Assembly: GCA_001970855.1 (NCBI GenBank)
Contig: LSSN01001137.1
Span: 1 to 24,813, forward strand
Direction of reading: 5' to 3'
From: Smittium culicis
Lineage: Eukaryota; Kickxellomycota; Harpellomycetes; Harpellales; Legeriomycetaceae
Length of the DNA: 24,813 bases
The position numbers were made by a program, and so were the translations under genes. Below, piece by piece: positions 10,201 to 18,900 of this stretch. Every line of letters begins with the position of its first letter. Positions within the stretch are counted from its first letter, which is position 1. The notes beneath the pieces were generated by a model. It did not search any database. It had not been told where the DNA came from and saw only the letters and a program-made list of their open reading frames with translations.

Positions 10201-11652
10201 GGAAGGGTTTTAAACAGATTCAGCAAAGACCAGAGTAATACCGATGAAATGCTTGCTCAAAATTCTATCGATACCCTTTTCATCTTTTTTCAAACTATTG
10301 GTATCCTTGTTATTGTCAGCATTTCGAATATCTACCTCTTAATATCTGTACCATTTATCCTCATTATCTTCTTTTACCTCAGAAACCTTTATATGAAAAC
10401 AAGCAGACAAGTTAAGAGAATTGAAAGCGTTTCCAGAAGTCCTGTCTACTCCCTCTTATCTGAAACTTTGGATGGATTGGTAACAATAAGATCATACTCC
10501 GCCCAACCTAAGTTTTTAGAAAGGTTTATTGACGCTCAAAACGCTAATAGCCGGGCATTCTTCTCATTCTTAGGCGCTGGTCGCTGGCTTGCTTTCAGAT
10601 TGGATATCGTTAACACCATTTTCGCCATCATCTCTTCTTTCGCCATGGTTGGAGTAAGAAAATCCGTTTCCCCAAACTTGGCTGCTCTTTCAATGAGCTA
10701 CATTATATCACTTGTTGGTATGGTCCAATGGGGTGTCCGCCAGAGTATTGAAGTCGAAATTACATTCATCTCCGTTGAGCGAAACATGGCATATACCAAA
10801 ATTCAGCCAGAAGAACCTAAAAGTATCAGCGAATCTCAAGACACTGTTCAAAAATCATGGCCCGAACACGGCAACGTTGAAATCAACAATCTCAGCTTAC
10901 TGTACCCATTCAGCAAATCTCCGGTCTTGAAAAACATCTCCATGAGTATCAAGGCGTGCGAGAAAATCGGGATTGTTGGCAGAACAGGCGCCGGAAAATC
11001 GTCCCTGGTGTCTAGCATTTTCCGACTTGTAGAGCCATACCCAAGCGGCTGCATAACTGTCGACAACGTCAAATTATCCGATGTCAAGCTCAGCAGACTC
11101 CGCCCGTCTTTCAGCATGATCCCACAGCAGCCGTTCCTATTCGAGGGCAGCTTGCGGTTCAACCTGGACCCTTGGAGCGAATACTCAGACGAGCAGATTT
11201 GGAACGCGCTCGAAGCTGCGTCTCTCAAGAGCAAAATCTTGGATATGCCCGAAAAGCTCGAGTCGGCGGTTATAGAGAACGGGAAGAACTTCAGTGTTGG
11301 CGAGCGCCAGCTCATTTCGCTGTGCCGTGCGATCTTGCAGAATAAGCGGGTGATTGTTATGGACGAAGCAACGGCGAATGTGGATTTGGAAACCGACCAG
11401 AAGATCCAGAAATCGATCCATACGCACTTTAAGAACTCGACGGTCATCACGATTGCTCATAGACTCAACACGGTGATTGGAAATGGGTATGATAAGATTG
11501 CAGTGCTTGATCATGGTGTTCTGATGGAATTTGGAACGGCCCACGAGCTTTTGTCGAATACTGAATCTCTGCTTTCGAAGATGGTTGCTAATACCGGCAA
11601 GGAAGTCGAATCTAAGCTGAGACAACTCGCTTTTGAACAATTTAGCTCTTAA
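7300..11652 (+). CDS. ABCC/MRP-type ABC transporter (paralogue 1), 1450 aa
   Basis: A full transporter ordered TMD1-NBD1-TMD2-NBD2, one uninterrupted frame. There is no extra N-terminal TMD0, so it is the short MRP4-like form; family members export organic anions and conjugates across plasma or vacuolar membrane, and the substrate here is unknown. TMD1 is about 95-385. NBD1 has Walker A GPVGSGKSS (533-541), Q-loop Q583, LSGGQ (638-642), Walker B ending in D662-D663 and H695. TMD2 is about 870-1160. NBD2 has GRTGAGKSS (1227-1235), FSVGERQ (1331-1337), VIVMDEA with D1355/E1356 and H1387. D663 sits where most ABC proteins have the catalytic Glu, as usual in ABCC NBD1, so only site 2 should hydrolyse ATP efficiently. 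The start is supported by a similar leader in paralogue 2 (GIAEAS at residue 21 versus 22). Residues 1166-1431 come from a nearly identical DNA block shared with paralogue 2. The linker (725-860) is charged and contains tandem repeats. Confidence 0.96.
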   Translation: MKESKENKKSAADDNSQRIKGIAEASIWQHLTYDWNTNLIWNYGRFEGKITPEILPNLTQTDESGYLSELIEQEWDKQVKLGNPSLRSVLIRVFGKEFMICGFYGIIESIFKILQAGVLGFFIKYLRNPEKSVSEGCLLALALSASIFIASVFQHYYFFPLTRLAYKVRVGLIAFLFRKTLTISSSSMLSTGEAINIISNDVQPFENGIQFLHNFWLGPFQIALAIVFLWINIGISCFVAVGIYLLMIPLQSLISNLFSQIRSITVVHRDSRVKLLTDILNGIEIVKLNSWEIPLLNRIFELRKQEHNSLKRAVTLKGVNESIFNSSSQIVYLFTFVTLWFLTVKSLGINLGNSGFFQPENIFPCVTIFSATRLTMTLFIPKAFEFYGEIKISLKRIEKLILLPSYMPIGSQSSSDSPNLNHDNNINNSSSSSSSDSKNKDKTVIHFHNASFSWKNASVPLTATNSTLATAKNSRVNLRQLASPKKQNIESDLTSALEKVAITNDELLVYKPRITLSDISLSINKGELLGVVGPVGSGKSSFCHAVLGEMYKVHGELNINLSSSPSSSSTHNTKNAALAYASQSPWIFGGTIRENILFGYDYDEEWFNTVVHACSLDRDLSLFEDRDFTLIGERGATLSGGQRARVALARAVYRRADIYVLDDPLSAVDPKVGKHLFDKVIRGLLSDKTVILVTHQLQFVHGCDNIVLLDSGHMVDYGPPSLISKLDEYQLVDLSEQEASEAIDEGKVDFTIDDGKVDFIIDDSLYEDEEDGYQNSIVSIAPDLDASYIINPTIDISTNTTNNRASFAGSTHLLRHRISKKKTNKSNADKSEQDEKFNEDNKNEFKVGDEESLGKSTIGLSTYLRFFRFGSSYLYFSFIMILVFIMLGLSIYSDYYLSVWSSLPLELKSQPRRAIIYMVLVLASFSLSMISCILLFRVILSSSNGLLLGMLNAVIKAPMSFFQSQPVGRVLNRFSKDQSNTDEMLAQNSIDTLFIFFQTIGILVIVSISNIYLLISVPFILIIFFYLRNLYMKTSRQVKRIESVSRSPVYSLLSETLDGLVTIRSYSAQPKFLERFIDAQNANSRAFFSFLGAGRWLAFRLDIVNTIFAIISSFAMVGVRKSVSPNLAALSMSYIISLVGMVQWGVRQSIEVEITFISVERNMAYTKIQPEEPKSISESQDTVQKSWPEHGNVEINNLSLLYPFSKSPVLKNISMSIKACEKIGIVGRTGAGKSSLVSSIFRLVEPYPSGCITVDNVKLSDVKLSRLRPSFSMIPQQPFLFEGSLRFNLDPWSEYSDEQIWNALEAASLKSKILDMPEKLESAVIENGKNFSVGERQLISLCRAILQNKRVIVMDEATANVDLETDQKIQKSIHTHFKNSTVITIAHRLNTVIGNGYDKIAVLDHGVLMEFGTAHELLSNTESLLSKMVANTGKEVESKLRQLAFEQFSS
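8584..8604 (+). repeat. (AGC)7 trinucleotide run coding for poly-Ser
   Basis: Seven in-frame AGC codons give Ser429-Ser435 in the low-complexity insertion between TMD1 and NBD1 (about 410-445). The second transporter has no such run at this place, so the insertion is a lineage- or copy-specific expansion and may be length-polymorphic. Confidence 0.93.
9526..9588 (+). repeat. 27-bp in-frame tandem duplication in the inter-domain linker
   Basis: Two 27-bp units (9526-9552 and 9553-9579) plus a 9-bp partial unit code for IDEGKVDFT, IDDGKVDFI and IDD (residues 743-763). The two units differ at only a few bases, so the duplication is fairly recent. It lies in the acidic linker after NBD1 and is absent from the second transporter. 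Confidence 0.9.
10423..10500 (+). repeat. Short near-identical tract shared with paralogue 2 (TMD2)
   Basis: These 78 bp match 17134-17211 in inverted orientation with three differences by hand count (10440, 10443, 10461), all synonymous. Flanking coding sequence differs at many synonymous sites. It codes for the segment around VYSLLSETLDGLVTIRSYS. It could be a second small conversion patch, or chance in a strongly conserved intracellular loop. Confidence 0.55.
10804..11594 (+). repeat. Left arm of 791-bp inverted near-identical repeat (NBD2)
   Basis: Aligns base for base, without indels, to 16830-16040 on the other strand (paired coordinates sum to 27634). I count seven mismatches (10834, 10878, 10919, 11481, 11487, 11517, 11521), and 10920-11480 is identical over 561 bp. 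Only two mismatches change an amino acid (Ser/Ala and Ser/Tyr). It covers all NBD2 motifs and ends about 55 bp before the stop codon. Confidence 0.97.
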
Positions 11653-13689
11653 GATCTCTTTTTTTTTATTACTCGACCTCATAACCTCCCACAACTCTTT
11701 GTTTATATTCCGCCTCCTCTCCATCGTTTGTTAATTCATCGACCTTATTCTTTTTATTTTTAATTTCTTTTCACTCAGTTCCTTAACTTACATGACTTCT
11801 TGCACCAACTATTATTTTAATTTTATTATTCTAGTACTAGAGCTTTTTAAATTATCCCCATTCATTGCCCCGGCTTTTTGGATATAAACTATCATAATTT
11901 TTTTAAAAATAAAATGCTCAATATCAATATAAAAGTTGAAATTTGGCAGTTTTTTGATTATCAAAAAGATACTATAATTATTCCTGTTCAAAAAAAACTA
12001 TACATAACTATATTATCAGCATATTAAGAGATTTGATTTATTTGGTTGATTTACACATAAATATTTATTTCTCATTGATTATACATAATAGGTTATCTTA
12101 TATTATACTCATGATAAAAAAAAATAACACCAAGCTAAACAAAAAATAAAGTATAATATCTAATACTACATATCTATATAAGCAAGCCAGATTAAAATCA
12201 AGAATTCCTTTTATTAAATGCTAAATAAAATCATATATATCATTCTATTTTAAATGTTACAATTATCAGATGTTTTGTATAATTTGCGACAGAATCTGTC
12301 GAATAAATATGTTATTTTATATTAGCGCAAACAGCACAACGAGTGACAGCAAATTTTGCAGATAAAAATAAAATTTGTAAACATAGCCAAGTTTACTTAC
12401 GCATGCTAAATTATATTCTAACATACATATGAAATTGACGTTTGTACATTTGAATACAATTGCAAAAATATTTAATTGTTCATCGAATGTCCACAATTGA
12501 TCTGGAACATATTTAATCGCAATGCATCAGTAATAATACACACATCAAATTTTATTTTTTAATTATTCTACGAATATAAAATCTGGGCATTTTAGCTTTG
12601 GTTTAATTTCATACAGTTGGTCATAAAAACCTTTTCATCTCATAGGCGTGTGATAAAATAGGAACATTGATGGTCTAATTTTCAATTCGGATTATTTTCA
12701 TTGAACATTATCACAAAGTAAAAAATAATAATGTGAGGCTTATAATATTTTTGTACTATTAATCAATAAATCCAGAAAATATTCAATATGCTAGATGCAT
12801 TTGAGTTCTTACTTTGCTTAAAGCTTCCCTCTACAATATCGATAAAAAAAATTCCAGCTGTATTAGTTGGTTTATGATAATAGTATAATTGTCAATAAAT
12901 ACATTTATTTTTATTAATATTCTATAACACACATATTTTTTTTTGTAATTTGAGTTAGATGTACCTAAGATTTTGTAAGGCTTAGGAGTATAATGAAAAC
13001 ATCATAGATTTATAAGTGTTTTTTACATACGTAATTTTTATTTTCTATAAATATAACCCGAACAAAAAAAAAACTTTAATTTAGCTGATATTTTTCTTTA
13101 CTTAAATGCTCATTTATCTTGCTGATTATAAAAATAAAAAAATAATTTACGTAAAAAGTTTAAAAAATCTATTCAGACGATAATAATAAAAAATGCTGTT
13201 ATGCTAAAAAATATTTTTTTACTGTTCATAAATTTTACTTTATAAATTAGCCAAGATAAACAAACGTTTAAATATAAAGTCTTGTTGGAAGTAGCTAAAA
13301 AAATAGAATTTTATATGATAGATGGTAAAACGTGCTTTTTTTTCCTTCTTTTATTGTTTATTATTTAGCTTATAAAAAAAGCTGTTTAACTGTGATCGAT
13401 AAAAAGGGTACTTATTTACTAGCTATAGTTATTGAAATTGTGCTTCTGGACAAGGGATGAAAATACAAAAATTTGAACTTTGATTTGTTGTAAAATTTTG
13501 CAAATTTTATCAAGTTTTTTTTTTTTTTACCAAATACCACTCCATATCCACCCTTCAGCATTCAGATCACATACCAAAGTATGAATGTAATAGCTAAAAT
13601 TTATTAAATTTTAATAGAAAAAAATCGAGTGGTTTGGGCATTTGAGTAGCGCGTTATTTTAAGAGCAATATACCAAAATATCACCTAAT
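11653..13689. other. AT-rich 3' flank and intergenic DNA between convergent transporters
   Basis: Follows the stop of paralogue 1. The first 150 bp are T-rich, and AATAAAA-type sequences near 11905 could serve as poly(A) signals. After that I see only AT-rich DNA with no supportable gene, RNA or mobile element. Confidence 0.55.
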
Positions 13690-14110
13690 TTTACACTATC
13701 CTTGATCAGGAATAGCGAAGGTAACGATCGGTGGATCCAGAGGAGGTTCATCTAGATTCAGGATGAGTCGATTCGTTCGTCATAGTATTAGGCTACCTCT
13801 ATATACGAGTCCGGCTCTATGCAGCAATACAGATCTCAGCCTTTTATTATCCTATTTTACGAGATCTAAGCTGACCATACCCAAGTTTGGGTAGGAAACA
13901 TACTAATTATTAATTCTATAGGCGATGACTCTGGCTAGGAGCTAAATGATCTCAACGAATTCGATATTGTTGATGCAAGCTTAATTTTATAACAACTAGT
14001 AAAATCAGTCATCCAGACTACTTGAAGCAATGCCTGGGCGGATCTTTCGGATAGTAGATTGATCTCATTCCCGCTTAGGTACGCAACCGGTACACCAGCG
14101 AAGGGATTTA
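13690..14110. other. GC-richer island, unidentified (relic of a gene or mobile element?)
   Basis: About 420 bp with clearly higher GC than the flanks and few homopolymer runs. On the minus strand 14110 to about 13940 is open for 57 codons and reads NPFAGVPVAYLSGNEINLL near its start. On the plus strand the same DNA reads RLISFPLRYATGTPAKGF. No frame stays open across the whole island, and stops are frequent below 13940. I do not recognise a family. Composition and broken frames suggest a decayed coding sequence or a mobile-element fragment. Confidence 0.4.
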
Positions 14111-15583
14111 TTAGTATTAGATTATTAATTTTTTATGCTTTGTACCAGCTTAATATCTTTTAGTTTACCACACAGATTCTATTTTTTATTTCATAACATT
14201 GTATTAAATTTTTAGAAATGATAACTACAACAATGACAGCTGTAAACATTATCTCTTCAGAAAAGGAAGCGTCTAATGAGGAATTGAAAATTCCTGCTGC
14301 GTAAATAACTCGAAGTAAGAAAGGGAATTATAGCCCCCTCCCATCAACCAACCAATATATGTCGTTTATTTATAATTCAAATACTGTTTAATTTTAATGC
14401 TTTGATTATAGTTTATATTATTTGTCAGCGAGTTTATTTAATTATATTCAATTATATACAAAAATATCAAAAAAGAAAAAATTTCAACTGATCTCAGCCA
14501 ACAGCTATTATGTTTCCATATCTCCAGAAAAAATTTTCGGTAGGCATTAATTGGAATATGTATACATAAAAATCTGGAAAAAAATAATTTTGCTCTAATT
14601 AGAATTTAACTAATTGGTTTTGAAAGTGGAGCTTTAAATATTTTTTTCAAATAATATCTAAAAATTTTCTGCCCAATTGTACTACTAAATTTAATAATCA
14701 ATAAATAAATTACAAAAATTTAAAAAAAAATACCTTTTTATCAAGTTTACTAAAAAAAGTTTAATTTTTATTGGAATAAAATGATAGGACCTATTTTAAT
14801 CAAAAAAATCTATCGATATATCTTCAAAAATTGAATATCTTTACATATAATTTTGCCTGCCAAAAAATATTTTTTTACAACTAACCTCGTAGAATGATTA
14901 TAATTCTAATAATGAACCAAAAAAAAACTATTTCTTATTATTAATAATTAATGTAAATTTTTAAATGAAAAACAAATAAGATTTTGTTTTTTTTTCCAAT
15001 TGATTTTTTTTGAGTATTCATTTAAAATAAAATAATATAGAACATTATAACTTGAAATAGTAATTTATGATGTAAAAGGATATGAATAATATAAAAATAT
15101 AATTAAAATATGAATTTTAAACTTCAGATAAAAAAAACACAGCTTAAAGAATTTAGTTTTTTCAATCCTTTTTAAAAACAGAGATTGATATTTAATATAT
15201 TAATGACGGAAACCAGCGAATGGCTTCAGTGTTATAAATATAAATGATATTATTTTTTACGACATAAGTATAATTTTTTAAAAAAAATTTATTAATAGAA
15301 ATACAAGCTTAAATAAAAGTTAAAGAATAGCAGATAAATTGAAGATATGTATAAATAATTTGATTCTAAAATTAAGATTTATTGAGTTATTAATATACCT
15401 TGACAAATAAAGCTATTAAAAATTTAGTTTAATCAAAATAAATATCGAAACTAACTGTATAAATTCTTAGAGGTGAAAATAAATATTGACTATAAATAAA
15501 GATTCTAATCAATTTACACATAGCAATTTTTTTGTGCAGGTATTTTAAAATGAAATACTGTTTTAGTATAGAAATTTTCTTAT
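14111..15583. other. AT-rich intergenic DNA
   Basis: Very AT-rich. It contains one exon-like segment at 14216-14300, listed separately. The rest shows no open frame, RNA gene or repeat I can support, up to the TTAA element at 15584. Confidence 0.55.
14216..14304 (+). other. Exon-like micro-ORF of 28 codons
   Basis: ATG at 14218 opens a 28-codon frame ending at TAA 14302-14304, with balanced amino-acid use (TTTMTAVNIISSEKEASNEE) unlike the surrounding AT-rich noise. It is preceded directly by a splice-acceptor-like TTTTTAG (ends 14215), and a donor-like GTAAAT overlaps its end at 14301. It could be the last visible exon of the decayed unit in the island just upstream, or chance. No function can be given. 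Confidence 0.25.
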
Positions 15584-15973
15584 TTAACCCTTTCAGTGGC
15601 AGTAGGCTTTTTTTATACTACCAAAATTAACCAACCATATTGCAAGCTGATAAATCAATATCGTATTTTAATATTTTATTAACTATTAGCATCAAAGCGT
15701 CCAGTATAAAAAAATAAAATAGGTTTATATAATTATTACTTTTGAAAAAGTTAAAGAATATAGGCTCTGGAAAGAGTAAACCCTTACACGCGCGGTAGAA
15801 TATTTTTGATCTACCAAATATAAAAAAATAGATTTAATAAAAATACTACAATTTCGTGACTTGATCATTTACTGGAATATGTCTGAATAGCTGTAAATAA
15901 TTAATATGTTTATAAAACATGAACGAATCAATAATCAATTTTTTTTAAAGAGATTTGGACGTGAAAGGGTTAA
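15584..15973. mobile_element. piggyBac-like non-autonomous TTAA element (MITE), 382 bp plus TTAA at each end
   Basis: TTAA at 15584-15587 is followed by CCCTTTCAGTGGCAGTAGG. At the other side GACGTGAAAGGG ends at 15969 and is followed by TTAA at 15970-15973. Read inward the right end is CCCTTTCACGTCCAA, so the first eight bases of the two ends are identical and ten of the first 14 match. A TTAA duplication with termini starting CCC is the hallmark of the piggyBac superfamily. There is no room for a transposase and no coding frame, so mobilisation would need an enzyme from elsewhere. Its right boundary overlaps the stop codon of the transporter at 15970-20301. Confidence 0.75.
15781..15815 (+). 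repeat. Internal second copy of the element's left terminus
   Basis: CCCTTACACGCGCGGTAG at 15781 resembles the left end at 15588 and lies in the same orientation. In both copies a GTAG-to-CTACC stem-loop closes 35 bases after the first C (GGTAGA/TCTACC is a perfect 6-bp stem here). Its first ten bases match the right end better than the outer copy does (CCCTTACACG versus CCCTTTCACG). The preceding bases are TAAA, not TTAA. It may define a smaller 189-bp element, 15781-15969, nested in or fused with the larger one. Confidence 0.6.
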
Positions 15974-18900
15974 TCAGTGTCAGTATTTTTATTTTTGCCA
16001 TTTACCAGCTTGCGTAACTTTGATTCGGTCTTTTTCCCCGTATTAGCAACCATCTTCGAAAGCAGAGATTCAGTATTCGACAAAAGCTCGTGGGCCGTTC
16101 CAAATTCCATCAAAACGCCATGATCAAGCACTGCAATCTTATCATATCCATTCCCAATCACCGTGTTGAGTCTATGAGCAATCGTGATGACCGTCGAGTT
16201 CTTAAAGTGCGTATGGATCGATTTCTGGATCTTCTGGTCGGTTTCCAAATCCACATTCGCCGTTGCTTCGTCCATAACAATCACCCGCTTATTCTGCAAG
16301 ATCGCACGGCACAGCGAAATGAGCTGGCGCTCGCCAACACTGAAGTTCTTCCCGTTCTCTATAACCGCCGACTCGAGCTTTTCGGGCATATCCAAGATTT
16401 TGCTCTTGAGAGACGCAGCTTCGAGCGCGTTCCAAATCTGCTCGTCTGAGTATTCGCTCCAAGGGTCCAGGTTGAACCGCAAGCTGCCCTCGAATAGGAA
16501 CGGCTGCTGTGGGATCATGCTGAAAGACGGGCGGAGTCTGCTGAGCTTGACATCGGATAATTTGACGTTGTCGACAGTTATGCAGCCGCTTGGGTATGGC
16601 TCTACAAGTCGGAAAATGCTAGACACCAGGGACGATTTTCCGGCGCCTGTTCTGCCAACAATCCCGATTTTCTCGCACGCCTTGATACTCATGGAGATGT
16701 TTTTCAAGACCGGATATTTGCTGAATGGGTACAGTAAGCTGAGATTGTTGATTTCGACGTTGCCGTGTTCGGGCCATGATTTTTGAACAGTGTCTTGAGC
16801 TTCGCTGATACTTTTAGGTTCTTCTGGCTGGATTTCAGTATATGCCATGTTTCTCTCAACGGAAATGAATGTTAATTCAGTTTCTATACTTTGGCGAATT
16901 CCCCACTGAGCCATGCCTACAAGCGAGAGGATATAGCTTAATGAAAGTGCTGCAAAACTAGGCTGGATTGTTTTTCGAACTGCAACAGCTGAAAAAATCG
17001 AAATGGCTGCAAAGATAGCACTTACTAAATCTAGCCTATAAGCAAGCCATCTTCCAGTTCCTAAGAAACAGAAAAAAGCTCGACTGTTTGAATTTTGATA
17101 CCTAATAAAATTTCTTAGAAATTGACCTTGAGAGGAGTATGATCTTATTGTTACCAATCCATCCAAAGTTTCTGATAAGAGGGAGTAGACGGGGCTTCTG
17201 GAAACGCTTTCGATTCTTTTGATCTGTCTACTTGATTTTATATAAACGCTCCTTAGCCACCAAAAGGCACCAAGTATAAATGGAATTGTAATCAAGAGGT
17301 AAATATTTGATATGCAAGCAATTATCAGTATTCCAATAGCCTGGAATGCAATTGTTAGTGTATCTATAAATGTTTGTGCTAAAAGCTCGTCAGTATTACT
17401 TTGATCTTTACTAAACCTGTTTAGAACTCTTCCAATAGGCTGTGAATTGAAAAATGTTATTGGCGAGCCAATAACTGATTTAAGCATAGCTAACAGCAGA
17501 TTATTTGAGGATGAAAGAAATGCCCTAAATAATTGTATATAAAGAGCAATGGTAATAATATTTCCACATAAAACCAAAATAAAGTAGACCAAAACTCTAT
17601 TTGGGTTAGACTTTTCGGGTTCACTTAGTGAGGACCACATTGACAGATAATAGTCTGAATATATTAGTACGCTTATAGATATGATATATAAAATTATCAA
17701 AAAAGCTATATAATAGTATGATGAGCCAAATCTAAAGAACTTGATGTATGTTTTTAAAGATGTACTATTTTTTTCCATACTTTCGGTATTTCCAATTTTA
17801 TAGTTTTCGTTATTGTTTGGCTTATTATTTTCTGTGTTTTCAATCTTTACGCTAGTGTTTTTTATACGAGAAATATTTTCATTACCTAAAGCCTCTGTCG
17901 AAATTTTTTCACTAGGAATTATTCCATCGTTTTTTTCATTATAAATAATAATTTCACTCTTTACTTCTTCAATTTCCGAACTTTCACTACTACTTTCAGC
18001 TTTTTTGAGTTCTAGCTTGCTTATGTTCTTTAAAATGTCAGATTTATTGTATTCTTTATCAAGTTTCGGGGTTTTATTTTGAACTTGAGAATTTTTATAT
18101 TCACCTAGTTTTGAAATACTATTTGGTGGTCCATACTCCACAATGCTTCCATTTTCTAATACTGCAATATTGTCACATTTATGGACATATTGAAGCTGAT
18201 GCGTTACTAGTATGACTGTTTTATTTCTGAGATGACCGCATATTACGCTATCAAAAATATGTTTACCAACTTTAGGATCAACAGCAGAAAGCGGGTCATC
18301 CAATATATACAGCTCAGCTTTGCTATAGACAGCACGAGCTAAAGATATTCTAGCTCTTTGACCACCGCTTAAAGTGACTCCGCGTTCACCAATTAAAGTA
18401 AATTCGCCTTTTTCAAATAATAGTAAGTCTCTCTCTAATGAGCAAGCAGCTACAACAGCTTTGAACCACTCTTCATCATACACATTTCCAAATAGGATGT
18501 TATCTCGTATAGATCCTCCAAATATCCAAGGGGATTGGGAAGAGTAGGCCACTAGTGATTGATTATCTTTAATAGAACCTTCAGTCGATGAGTTTTCGGA
18601 TGTTTCTGACTCATTTTTTCGCGTTAATTGAACTCCAAATTCGCCGCTGATTTTATACATTTCTCCAAGAATTGCATTGCATAAAGAAGATTTCCCAGAT
18701 CCCACTGGACCAACAACACCAAGAAGTTCGCCTTTTTTAACAGAGATATTAATATTTTTTAATATAACTTGAGTAGTTCTTTCCTTTTTTGATTCATCGT
18801 TTACATGTGTATCGCTATTTATAAGTACGTCAAGGCTATTAGGAGACCCTGTATTTGTATTTCGTTTTTTTATAAAAGATTCTTTTTTGTTTCCTATTTC

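Noticed and set aside
10848..11450. Antisense frame of 200 codons opposite NBD2 of paralogue 1 (and its mirror at 16184-16786 in paralogue 2)
   Set aside because: It lies fully inside a certain coding domain and is conserved only because the DNA block is nearly identical in both genes. It is low in expected motifs and follows from the codon bias of the GC-rich tract.
11185..11724. Antisense frame of 179 codons at the end of paralogue 1 (partly mirrored at 16090-16449)
   Set aside because: Shadow of the NBD2 coding sequence; the paralogue copy has a different, shorter end.
10804..16830. Assembly duplication artefact as the explanation for the identical arms
   Set aside because: The seven scattered differences, the different flanks and intact colinear frames argue for real biology, but I cannot exclude partial collapse of reads in the 561-bp identical core. 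It is kept as a caveat in the conversion finding.
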